In this document: positions 16,558 to 25,308 of the stretch, piece after piece
How the letters are laid out: each line of letters begins with the position of its first letter
Numbering within the stretch: the first letter of the stretch is position 1
Source of the DNA: CAZJHX01 sp964545715
GTDB taxonomy: Bacteria > Myxococcota_A > UBA9042 > GCA-2863065
NCBI GenBank assembly: GCA_964545715.1
Contig: CAZJHX010000069.1
Span: 1-53,691 of the forward strand
Reading direction: 5' to 3'
Length of the DNA stretch: 53,691 bases
Program-made: the position numbers and the translations under genes
Notes under the pieces: model-generated
What the model was told of the DNA's origin: nothing
Databases searched by the model: none
What the model saw: the letters and a program-made list of their open reading frames with translations, nothing else

Positions 16558-19526
16558 CACGCTGGGGTTGGCCGTTTCTGCTGCTGCTGGCGGCGGGGGC
16601 GTGTCGCGAGAGGCCTGCCGCTGAGACCGCGTCGCCGGCTGTCGTTGTCGTCGCTGTGCCCGAAGCCGACGTCATCCTTGCGCGCATCGCCGCGCTGGAG
16701 GCGGACAAGGACCCAAAGTGTCACGCCACGGCGTCTCGGCTGGAGGACTTCATGTTCGGCACTGAGCTGGAGCCGGCGGCCCGGTTTGCCGAGCATCGCC
16801 GGCAGCAGGCCTGGGCGCTGGCGGCCTGGCGACGTGCTCACGAGGCGGCCGGCGCGGCCTCGGTGATCTCGGCAAAGCACGTGAACGTGGGCATGGATGC
16901 GGTGTCGGCGCGCGATCGCCGGCAGTACAGCAGCGTGGCGTACTCCCTGCGGGCGCTGTTGGCCGTTCAGCAGGAGATGGCCGTGGGGTTGCGGCCGCCT
17001 CTGAAGGCGCTGGATGACGGGGCTGTTCGAGCGCTGGCGACGGCGCTGGATACAGTCTCCTTATTGGCGCTGCAGCGCGCGGATGAGTTTGCGCGGGCGC
17101 GGGACCGGCACACGATCGACGTGGGCATGGTCGAGGAGGCGTGGGGCCCCTTCGGTGAGATCGAGGCTGTCCGCGGGCAGGCAAAGCTGGACGTCAGCCT
17201 GCTGAGGGCCATCGTGGCCGGCAAGGTGGCCGCATACGCCGCGTACAACGAGGCCTCCAGTGCCCTCTTCGTGCGCAATCTACAGGTGTTCTTCGCCAAG
17301 GCGCGGTGGCCTTCGGATGCCCGGGTGGCGCGGGCGTTTCGGCAGCTGTTTACCGAGAGCTTGATCGCGTTTGCCGGGCAGCTGTACGCCGCGTCCGAGG
17401 CCGAGGCGGCGGCCCGAGGGCACCGGCTGGTTCGGGAGGAGGACGTGTACGCGGCGGGACAGCGGCTGGCACCGTTTGAGACCAACGCGTTCGAGGACGT
17501 GGTCTTCTTTCCGCAGCTGGCGCGCGATCGGCAGGTCGTGGTGGAGTCGTACGACCTGGACGCGTTTCGAGACAGCGGCATCCACTGGAAGTATCTGAGC
17601 GAGGCTGTGGGTGGTGAGGGCTTCGTGCCCAGCATGGCGCCGGACCCGTTCGCGGCGGAGCTGCTGGCTGAGCAGGTCAGCCAGCTGGGGCTGCTGTTGC
17701 TGCGCCTGTGCGGGGAGGTGTCGACGCGAGGGCTGCACAAGGCGCTGGCCGGGATCGCGGCGCGGGTGGCCGAGAAGCCGGCGGTAGCGGTCGCATCCGA
17801 CGGGGCCCTGAGCTCGGCGCCGGGCAAAACGGCCGGCGGCGCCTGGTTTGTGGATGCAGGTGCGGACTTGGGATTTGAATACCGGCATCGCTCGTCGGAT
17901 TGGCTGAGCCGGCAGCTGCGCAGCTATCTGCAGAGTGATGGCGGCGGCAACATCACCATTCCGCCGGCGTTCGGTGGCGCGGGCGTGGCCGTGGGCGACG
18001 TCAACGGGGACGGCTGGGACGACATTGTTGTGCTTGGCGGTCTGGGCAATCGGCTGTTCTTGAACCGCGCGGGCAAGCGCTTGGAGGACGTGACGGCGGC
18101 CGCCGGGCTGAGCTGGTCGCGGCCGTCGGATCGGCGGCCGGGAGAGCCGCGCCAGCCCCTGATCGCGGACCTGGACAACGACGGCGACCAGGACATCATC
18201 ATCACCTACGTCGGCGACCCCCACCGCGTTTATCGCAATCGGGGCGACGCCACGTTTGACGACGTGACGGACAAGGCCGGGCTGGGCGGCGCCGGGCTCG
18301 TCGGCGGGCCCGCGACTGTCTTCGACTATGACGGCGACGGCCTGCTGGACGTCTATATCGCGTACTTCGGCGACTACCTGAGCGGCGTCCTGCCCACGCT
18401 GGAGCGGCGGAACACCAACGGGCTGCCCAACCGGCTGTTTCGAAACAAGGGCGACCTGGTATTCGAGGACGTCACCGCCGCCAGCGGGACCGGCGATCGG
18501 GGGTGGGGGCAGGCGGTTACCCACACCGACCTGAACGGGGACGGGCGCCAGGATCTGCTGGTCGGAAACGACTTTGGCGTCAACGCGTATTACGTCAACA
18601 AGGGCGGCGGCCGCTTCGAGGAGGCGAGCGCCGCGCTGGGCACCGACAAGCCGTCCTACACGATGGGCTTCTCCATCGCCGATCTCAACGCTGACGACCG
18701 GCCCGATATCTACGTGTCCAACATCGTGGTCATGAACAAAGACGAGAAGTACGTGCTGCCGGCGGCCGACACGACCCTGAAGCTGGACCCGGCCAAGATG
18801 GCCGCCGCGCGCGTGCTGGAGGCCAATGATCTCTTCGTCTCAGGTGACGGGCGCTACACGCAGAGCCGAGCGATCGGGCGCGGGTACGCCTCTACGGGCT
18901 GGTCGTGGGGCGCGGCCTTCGTCGACTTCGACCTGGACGGGGACGACGATCTGTACGTGACCAACGGCATGAACGAGTACCAGGTCTACAGCCGCGACAA
19001 CCCGTACTACACGGACCCCGAGGCCAACCGGCGCAGCAACGCCTCTTTCCCGGACGCCGGCCTCGACCGCAACGTCTTCTTTGCCAATGAAGGCGGTCGG
19101 CTCGAGAACCGCTCGGCCCAGAGCGGCCTGGATCGGCTGAGCAACTCCCGCAGCGTCGCCGTGCTCGACGTGGACCACGACGGCGATCAGGACCTGGTGG
19201 TGCTGGACTACCACGGCCCGGCGGCCCTCTACCGGAACCGGGCAGGCAAGCGCAACGGCTATCTGGCCGTCAGGCTTGTCGGTGGCGCCGGTCAGAACCG
19301 CGATGGCATCGGGGCGAGGATCGTGGCCACGCTGCCCGACGGTCGCACGGTCCGGCGGGAGGTGCGCGGCTCGGACGGCTATATGTCGGTCAGCTCGCGC
19401 GAGCAGATCATCGGCCTGGGCGCCCATCCGACGGCAGATCTCACGATCATCTGGCCCGACGGGGCGCGCACCGAGCGCAAAGCGGTGCCGGCGCGCAGCC
19501 GCATCGAAGTGCGCCGCCTCCCTTGA
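16545..19526 (+). CDS. CRTAC1-type FG-GAP/VCBS repeat protein with C-terminal ASPIC/UnbV domain
   Basis: 993 residues from GTG 16545, which overlaps the previous gene by 13 bases and begins a lipoprotein signal (lipobox AGAC). Residues about 25-430 are an Ala-rich helical region I do not recognise. From about 430, beta-propeller FG-GAP units carry calcium-binding loops: GDVNGDGWDD, DLDNDGDQD, DYDGDGLLD, DLNGDGRQD, DLNADDRPD, DFDLDGDDD and DVDHDGDQD. The last 90 residues match the ASPIC/UnbV domain (GIGARIVATLPDGRTVRREV, then GLGAHPTADLTIIWPDG). Exported, calcium-dependent adhesion-like protein. The long helical N-terminal half is unusual for CRTAC1 relatives. Confidence 0.88.
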   Translation: MRALTRWGWPFLLLLAAGACRERPAAETASPAVVVVAVPEADVILARIAALEADKDPKCHATASRLEDFMFGTELEPAARFAEHRRQQAWALAAWRRAHEAAGAASVISAKHVNVGMDAVSARDRRQYSSVAYSLRALLAVQQEMAVGLRPPLKALDDGAVRALATALDTVSLLALQRADEFARARDRHTIDVGMVEEAWGPFGEIEAVRGQAKLDVSLLRAIVAGKVAAYAAYNEASSALFVRNLQVFFAKARWPSDARVARAFRQLFTESLIAFAGQLYAASEAEAAARGHRLVREEDVYAAGQRLAPFETNAFEDVVFFPQLARDRQVVVESYDLDAFRDSGIHWKYLSEAVGGEGFVPSMAPDPFAAELLAEQVSQLGLLLLRLCGEVSTRGLHKALAGIAARVAEKPAVAVASDGALSSAPGKTAGGAWFVDAGADLGFEYRHRSSDWLSRQLRSYLQSDGGGNITIPPAFGGAGVAVGDVNGDGWDDIVVLGGLGNRLFLNRAGKRLEDVTAAAGLSWSRPSDRRPGEPRQPLIADLDNDGDQDIIITYVGDPHRVYRNRGDATFDDVTDKAGLGGAGLVGGPATVFDYDGDGLLDVYIAYFGDYLSGVLPTLERRNTNGLPNRLFRNKGDLVFEDVTAASGTGDRGWGQAVTHTDLNGDGRQDLLVGNDFGVNAYYVNKGGGRFEEASAALGTDKPSYTMGFSIADLNADDRPDIYVSNIVVMNKDEKYVLPAADTTLKLDPAKMAAARVLEANDLFVSGDGRYTQSRAIGRGYASTGWSWGAAFVDFDLDGDDDLYVTNGMNEYQVYSRDNPYYTDPEANRRSNASFPDAGLDRNVFFANEGGRLENRSAQSGLDRLSNSRSVAVLDVDHDGDQDLVVLDYHGPAALYRNRAGKRNGYLAVRLVGGAGQNRDGIGARIVATLPDGRTVRREVRGSDGYMSVSSREQIIGLGAHPTADLTIIWPDGARTERKAVPARSRIEVRRLP

Positions 19527-19556
19527 ATCCCGCGCGCGTGCGAGTACTCTCGCCGC

Positions 19557-19865
19557 ATGCTGGAATCACTTCGTTTCTTGATCCTGCTCACCGCCTTTGT
19601 GAGCGCGTGTGAGGCACAGCCGCCGGTCGCCGACGAGGCCCCCGAGCCCGCTGCTGCGACCCTGGAGGCGCCGGTGGAAGCACCGCAGGCGACCCGGCTC
19701 GACCCGGTCGGCGCGCCGGTGGTTGCGCCGGTCAAGGCGCCGCTCGAAGAGAGGCTTCGGGACGGTCGACTAGACGTCGAGAAGGTCGCGGCTCCCGAGG
19801 CGGCGCGGGTTCGACAGCCCGAGGTCGGTCCGTTGCTGGATCGCAACGGGCGGGTGGTTCGATGA
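19557..19865 (+). CDS. Small Pro/Ala/Val-rich lipoprotein
   Basis: 102 residues, ATG at 19557. Signal peptide ending VSAC (Cys18) followed by a Pro-Ala-Val-Glu-rich low-complexity stretch (repeated EAP, APV and PV units) and no recognisable domain. It lies 30 bp after the FG-GAP gene and its TGA overlaps the ATG of the tail-fibre-like gene, so it belongs to the same surface-protein operon. Probably a lipid-anchored linker or small accessory factor. Confidence 0.75.
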   Translation: MLESLRFLILLTAFVSACEAQPPVADEAPEPAAATLEAPVEAPQATRLDPVGAPVVAPVKAPLEERLRDGRLDVEKVAAPEAARVRQPEVGPLLDRNGRVVR

Positions 19866-21322
19866 AGCGCCTGCTGCTGATCCTGGCGCTGCTGGCGCCT
19901 CTGTCGGCCTCGGCTGCCTACCACCCCGAGGATTCCTACATCAAGGGCAGCCTGTGCCTCGGCTTTGACTGCGCCAACAACGCCGGTGGGTTCGGCTTTG
20001 ACACGCTGGTGATCAAGGAAAACAACCTGCGCGTCCTGTTCAGCGACACGTCAGGCTCCGCGAGCTTCCCGGGCCGTGACTGGCGGCTGGTCATCAACGA
20101 CACGGCCAACGGCGGCACCAACTACTTTGGCGTCGAGGATGTCGACGCCGGGAGGCGGATTTTTCAGCTGACGGCGGGTTCACCGGCCAACTCGCTGGTG
20201 CTCGACGCCCAGGGTGATCTGGGCCTGGGTACTGCCGCCGCCGTGACCGAGATCCACTCCAAAGACGGCGATACGCCGACGCTGCGCCTGGAGCAGGACG
20301 GCACCTCGGGCTTTACGCCGCAGACGTGGGACGTGGGCGGCAACGAGAGCAACTTCTTCATCCGAGACGCGACGGGCGGCTCGAATCTGGTGTTTCGAAT
20401 TCGTCCGGGGGCTCCCGTCAGCGGGATCGATATGAGCGCCGACGGTGTCGGGTTCAACAACTCCTCTCCGCAGCTGAATCTGCACGTCAAGGGCAGCGAC
20501 ACACCGGGACTACGGCTCGAGCAGACGACAAAGAGTCTGGGGCTGCAGACCTGGGACGTGGCCGCCAACGAGGTCAACTTCATGGTCCGCGACGTCACCA
20601 ACGGCAACGCGCTGCCGCTGCGCATCCGGCCGGGCGCGCCCAGCAACACCCTGGTGTTGGACACCGACGGTGACATCGGCCTGGGCACGTCGTCTCCGCA
20701 GGGCGCGCTGCACGTGAGAAGCAGCGCCGGCTACGGCGTCAGCGACTTCAGCCGCGGTCAGCTCGTGCTGCAGAACACGAGCGGCAGCGACACCACCATG
20801 GTCAACATCCGCAACGCCGGCGCCGTGGTGAGCCTGTTTCAAAACACCGAGTCCGGGGTGTCCTGGATCGAGGCCTTTCGCGAGGACGCCGAGACCGGCG
20901 TGGACGCCTGGTCGCTGCGGGTCGACGGCAGCCCGGCCGCTATCACCGTCTTTGGCGACGGCAACGTCACCATCGCCGGCACCTTGGAGCAGGGGTCCAG
21001 TCGCGCGATCAAGCATCTCGTAGCGCCCGTGGATACCGAGGGCGTGCTCCAACGTCTGATGCAGCTGGCGATCAACACCTGGAGCTATCGCGCCGATCAC
21101 ACGCAGGCGGCCCATATGGGGCCGATGGCTGAGGACTTCTACCGGCAGTTCAGCCTGGGACGCGACGCCCAGCATCTGGCCAGCTCTGACGCGGCGGGCG
21201 TGGCGCTGGCGGCCCTGCAGGCGCTACACCGCAAAGTCGAGGCGCTGGAGCGCAGAAATCGCGCGCTGGAGGCCCGGCTGTCGACCATTGAGCGGACCAG
21301 AGTTCAGGAGGTGGTCCGATGA
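19862..21322 (+). CDS. Secreted tail-fibre-like protein with S74-type intramolecular chaperone-like C-terminus
   Basis: 486 residues from ATG 19862 (overlapping the previous stop). Cleavable signal peptide with A-S-A-A near residue 19, no lipobox cysteine. Residues about 85-290 hold three related beta repeats, each with a LRLEQ strand, QTWDVxxNExNFxxRD and a RIRPGAP strand, then LxLDxxGDxGLGT, typical of phage tail-fibre shafts. From about 378 the order SSRAIKHLVAPVD, INTWSYRADHTQAAHMGPMAEDF, and a final coiled coil (about 445-480) resembles the Peptidase_S74 trimerising chaperone of tail spikes. Probably a trimeric secreted fibre. Its TGA overlaps the start of the EGF protein. No phage genes are nearby. 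Confidence 0.82.
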   Translation: MKRLLLILALLAPLSASAAYHPEDSYIKGSLCLGFDCANNAGGFGFDTLVIKENNLRVLFSDTSGSASFPGRDWRLVINDTANGGTNYFGVEDVDAGRRIFQLTAGSPANSLVLDAQGDLGLGTAAAVTEIHSKDGDTPTLRLEQDGTSGFTPQTWDVGGNESNFFIRDATGGSNLVFRIRPGAPVSGIDMSADGVGFNNSSPQLNLHVKGSDTPGLRLEQTTKSLGLQTWDVAANEVNFMVRDVTNGNALPLRIRPGAPSNTLVLDTDGDIGLGTSSPQGALHVRSSAGYGVSDFSRGQLVLQNTSGSDTTMVNIRNAGAVVSLFQNTESGVSWIEAFREDAETGVDAWSLRVDGSPAAITVFGDGNVTIAGTLEQGSSRAIKHLVAPVDTEGVLQRLMQLAINTWSYRADHTQAAHMGPMAEDFYRQFSLGRDAQHLASSDAAGVALAALQALHRKVEALERRNRALEARLSTIERTRVQEVVR

Positions 21323-24300
21323 CGCGCGCCTGGACAATCGCGTGTGTGCTGGTCCTCGTGGTCGGCTGCTCCGAGTCGGACCCCGTGGCTGACGGGACGC
21401 TGGGTGTGGACTGGCGGACCGTGACCTTCTGCCCCCTGGAGGGCGAGGTCTGTGCAGACTCGGACATCGTGGAGTTTGCGCCGGCGAGCGTGGGCGGCAC
21501 GTCGACGGTGACCGCGCGGCTGACCAACGATACCGGACGGCTGCTCATCGTGTCCGAGGCTGAGCTGTATCGCGACGCGTGGCCCGAGAAGACGCCGCTG
21601 GTGTCGCTGGAGGTCATTGGCGGCACCGGTGAGGAGTCCTTGTCCCTGGTGGCCGGCGCGAGCCTGGACTTGTTGGTGACGCTGGCCGCAGGGGCCGGAC
21701 CCGGAGCGCTGCCGGTGGACGCCGTGCAGGTCACGCTGGTGCCGGCCAACGACACGACGCAGTCCTTTGCGGCGCGCATCTGGCTCGTCGGCGAGGTTCC
21801 GGGGTGTGCGGCCGGGACCGAAAGCTGCGACGACGACTGGGCCAACGGCTGTGAGACCGACACGGCGACCAGCGCGGACCACTGCGGTGCGTGCGGCGCG
21901 GCGTGTGCGGCCGTCAACGGTACGGCGGCGTGCGTCGCTGGGGCGTGCGAGGTCACCTGCGACGCGGGCTTCACCGGGGCCGACTGCGCCGATGAAGCCG
22001 ACGAGTGCGCGACGGCCAATGGCGGCTGCGACGCCAACGCCACCTGCTTTGATCCGCCTGGGCAGGCGCGCACGTGCGCGTGCAACGACGGCTTTGACGG
22101 CGACGGCACCGAGTGCGCGGACGTGGACGAGTGCGCCAACGACGTCTGCGACGCCAGCGCCGTGTGCACCAACACCTTCGGCGGCTTCGGCTGCGAGTGC
22201 GCTGACGGCTGGGCGGGCGATGGGCTGTTCTGTGTGGACCTGGACGAGTGCCTGTACGAGCAGGACAACTGCGACGACAACGCCACCTGCATCAACAGCG
22301 CGGGCGGCTTCGGCTGCGCCTGCAAGTCCGGCTTCACCGGGGACGGGATCGCCTGCGAGGACATCGACGAGTGCGCGACGGGGGAGGCCGGCTGCGCCGC
22401 TGACAGCGTGTGCGCCAATCTGCCCGGCTCGTTCAGCTGCGACTGTCAGCCGGGGTACCAGGGCGACGGCAGCACCTGCGTCGACGTGGACGAGTGCCTG
22501 CAGCCGGACACCTGCTCGGCCGCCGCCACCTGCACAAACTCGCTCGGCGGCTTCTCCTGCGCATGTCATGCCGGAACGAAGGGCGACGGCTTCGTGTGCA
22601 CGCCGTGTCCGCAGGGCAAGACCGGCGACGGCACCAACTGCGACGAGGACGTGGACGAGTGCGCCCTGGACAACGGCGGCTGCTCGCCGGACGCCAAGTG
22701 CACGAACGTGCCGGGCAACTTCCAGTGCAAGTGCAAGGACGGCTTTGAGGGCGACGGTCAGACCTGCACGGACATCGACGAGTGCGCAGTGGACAACGGC
22801 GGCTGCGAGGCCGGCGTGGAGTGCTTGAACCTGCCCGGCACCTTCAGCTGTGGCTGCGGCGCCGGCTTCATCGAGATCGGCGACGACTGCCTGGACGTGG
22901 ACGAGTGCCTGGAGGGGACGTCCACCTGTGATGCCAACGCCGCGTGCTCCAACCTGGTCGGCACCTTCGAGTGCGCCTGCAACGAGGGCTTCTCCGGCGA
23001 CGGCGAGACCTGCACCGACGTCGATGAGTGCCAGGTCGACAACGGCGGCTGCGACTCCAACTCCACCTGCATCAACACGCCCGGCAGCTTTGTGTGCGGC
23101 TGCGAGCCGGGCTACGCCAAGGTGGGCGGCGACTGCGTGGACATCGACGAGTGCCTGGTGGCGCTGGACGACTGCAGCGCGGACGCGGCTTGCACAAACA
23201 CCGTCGGCTCCTTCCTGTGCGCGTGCGACGCGGGCTTTACCGGCGACGGAGAGACCTGCACGGACATCGACGAGTGCCAGACAGGTGACGCTGACTGCGC
23301 GCTCAACGCGGCCTGCGAGAACACCGCCGGCTCCTTTACCTGCGCGTGCAACGAAGGCTGGGCGGGGAACGGCGTGCTCTGCTTCGACGTGGACGAGTGC
23401 CTGGTGGCCAACGGGGGCTGCGATGCCAACGCCACGTGCACCAACACGCTGGGCGGGTCCTCCTGCGCGTGCAACGCCGGCTGGGTCGGCGATGGACAGA
23501 CCTGCACTGATGTGGACGAGTGCTCGGCCGACGCGTGCGACGCCAACGCCGCCTGCGCCAACATCGACGGCGGCGTCACGTGCGTGTGCAAGAGCGGCTG
23601 GGTCGGCGACGGGACCAACTGCTTTGACGTGGACGAGTGCCTGGTGGCCAACGGCGGCTGTCATGCGGACGCGATCTGCANNNNNNNNNNNNNNNNNNNN
23701 NNNNNNNNNNNNNNNNNNNNNNNNNNNNNNNNNNNNNNNNNNNNNNNNNNNNNNNNNNNNNNNNNNNNNNNNNNNNNNNNGACGTGGACGAGTGCCTGGT
23801 GGCCAACGGCGGCTGTCATGCGGACGCGATCTGCACCAACGCGATGGGCGGCTCGTCGTGCGCCTGCAAGCCCGGCTTCACAGGGGACGGCGCGACGTGC
23901 GCGGCGTGCGACAAGGGCTTTACCAGCGACGGGGGCGCGTGCGTGGACATCGATGAGTGCGCGGACGGGACCGCCGGCTGCAGCGAGAACGCAGCGTGTG
24001 ACAACAGCGAGGGCGGCTTCACGTGCACGTGCGGCGACGGCTATGCCGGCAACGGCACCGTGTGCGCGGACATCAATGAGTGCCTGCCGGCCACAAACCC
24101 GTGCGACGCCAACGCGGCCTGCGCCAACACAGCGGGCGGACACTCCTGCACGTGCAATGCAGGCTACACCGGCGACGGCACCAATTGCGCGGACGTCGAC
24201 GAGTGCACCTCAAACAACGGCGGCTGCCACGCCGACGCGACCTGCACCAACATCGGCGGTGGCGTCACCTGCGCCTGCAAAGCGGGCTACACCGGCGACG

Positions 24301-25256
24301 GCGCCACGTGCGCCGACATCGACGAGTGCGCGGCCAACGCGGATGACTGCGCCAACAAGGCCGTGTGCGCCAACACCGCGGGCAGCTTTACGTGCACCTG
24401 CAAGGCGTTCTACGAGGGCAGCGGCACCGTGTGCACGGACGTGGATGAGTGCGCCGTCAACAACGGCGGCTGTGACGCCAACGCCACGTGCACGAACGTC
24501 ACCGGCGCCGCGCCGACCTGCGCGTGCAACGCCAACTACAGCGGCGACGGCCAGACCTGCGACTCGCTCTGTCTCGGCGCCACGGTCATCGAAAAGCTGT
24601 TGGAGGGCTGTCTGGACATCTCGGGTGCGGACCTCACGGACCTGGACCTGTCCGGGTTCAACCTGAGTGGTGTGAAGGGGCTGCTGCTGGTCACGTGCTC
24701 GGGCGCCGAGCTCCCGTCGGGCTTCAAGTGCAAGACCGCCGACGCCGGGCTGATGCTGACCGGCCCGGGCGCGGACCTCTCGGGGGCGGATCTGACCGGC
24801 GCCGACCTGTCGGGCCTGAATTTAGCCGGGGCGAACCTGGCCGGGGCGACGCTCACCAACGTGGATCTCACCGGCGCCAAACTGGCGGACGCCAACGTCA
24901 CCGGCGCGACGCTCTCCGGCGTGCTGGCGGTCGAGCTGAAGGGGTGCCCGTACGGCTTGCCGGCTGCCTGGCAGTGCCTGTTCGAGCAGGCGACCGGCCG
25001 CGACCTGCTCGCCGGGCCCGGAGCCAACATCGGCGGCGTGGATCTGAGCGGCGCGTCGTTGGCCGGCATGGACCTGACCGGCGCGGATCTCACCGCCGCG
25101 ACGCTGTCCGGGGCCGATCTGACCGGCGTGGACTTCACGGCGGCCACACTCTCGTCTGTCACCTGGAAAGGGGCGACCTGTCCGAACGGCGCGACGGCTA
25201 CCGAGAACACCTGCTGTGATCAGCTGGGTGGCAAGGTCCCCGCCGCGTGCGAGTAG
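21319..25256 (+). CDS. Lipoprotein with about 19 EGF-like domains and C-terminal pentapeptide repeats (interrupted by assembly gap)
   Basis: Starts at ATG 21319 (overlapping the previous stop), lipobox VVGC (Cys17). Residues 20-155 are a beta-rich domain, followed by a CDDDWANGCETD...CGACGAAC cysteine motif common in myxobacterial surface proteins. Then about 19 EGF modules follow, nearly all opening with the calcium-binding D-(V/I)-D-E-C signature, about 40 residues apart. The end, from about 24574, is A-D-L-S/T-G pentapeptide repeats in two blocks (GADLTGADLSG, and GADLTAATLSGADLTG). The 100-N gap shifts the frame, but removing it with the duplicated 55 bp gives one continuous frame of 1260 residues, so the gene is probably intact. 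Calcium-stiffened surface protein, likely adhesive. Confidence 0.85.
23626..23680. repeat. 55-bp contig-end repeat, left copy
   Basis: Identical over all 55 bases to 23781-23835, on the other side of the N-run. The exact length and position at both contig ends point to a de Bruijn graph overlap of k=55 rather than biology. Confidence 0.95.
23681..23780. other. Assembly gap (100 N) inside the EGF-repeat gene
   Basis: A 100-base placeholder of arbitrary length. It is flanked by the same 55 bases, so the true distance may be zero with the copies merged, or one or more near-identical EGF modules may be missing. Confidence 0.99.
23781..23835. repeat. 55-bp contig-end repeat, right copy
   Basis: Exact copy of 23626-23680. 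Merging the two copies and dropping the N bases removes 155 bases and puts both halves of the EGF gene in one frame. Confidence 0.95.
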
Positions 25257-25308
25257 AGCGGTTGGCGTGGTAGCCTTGCCGTTCCAAACATCGATTACGT
25301 AGTGGGGT

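Noticed and set aside
23681..23780. Frameshift or pseudogene in the EGF protein
   Set aside because: The frame change is caused by the arbitrary 100-N filler; merging the 55-bp duplicates restores the frame.
22000..24570. CRISPR-like or other DNA tandem repeat
   Set aside because: The periodicity of about 120 bp comes from EGF codons; repeats are diverged and coding.
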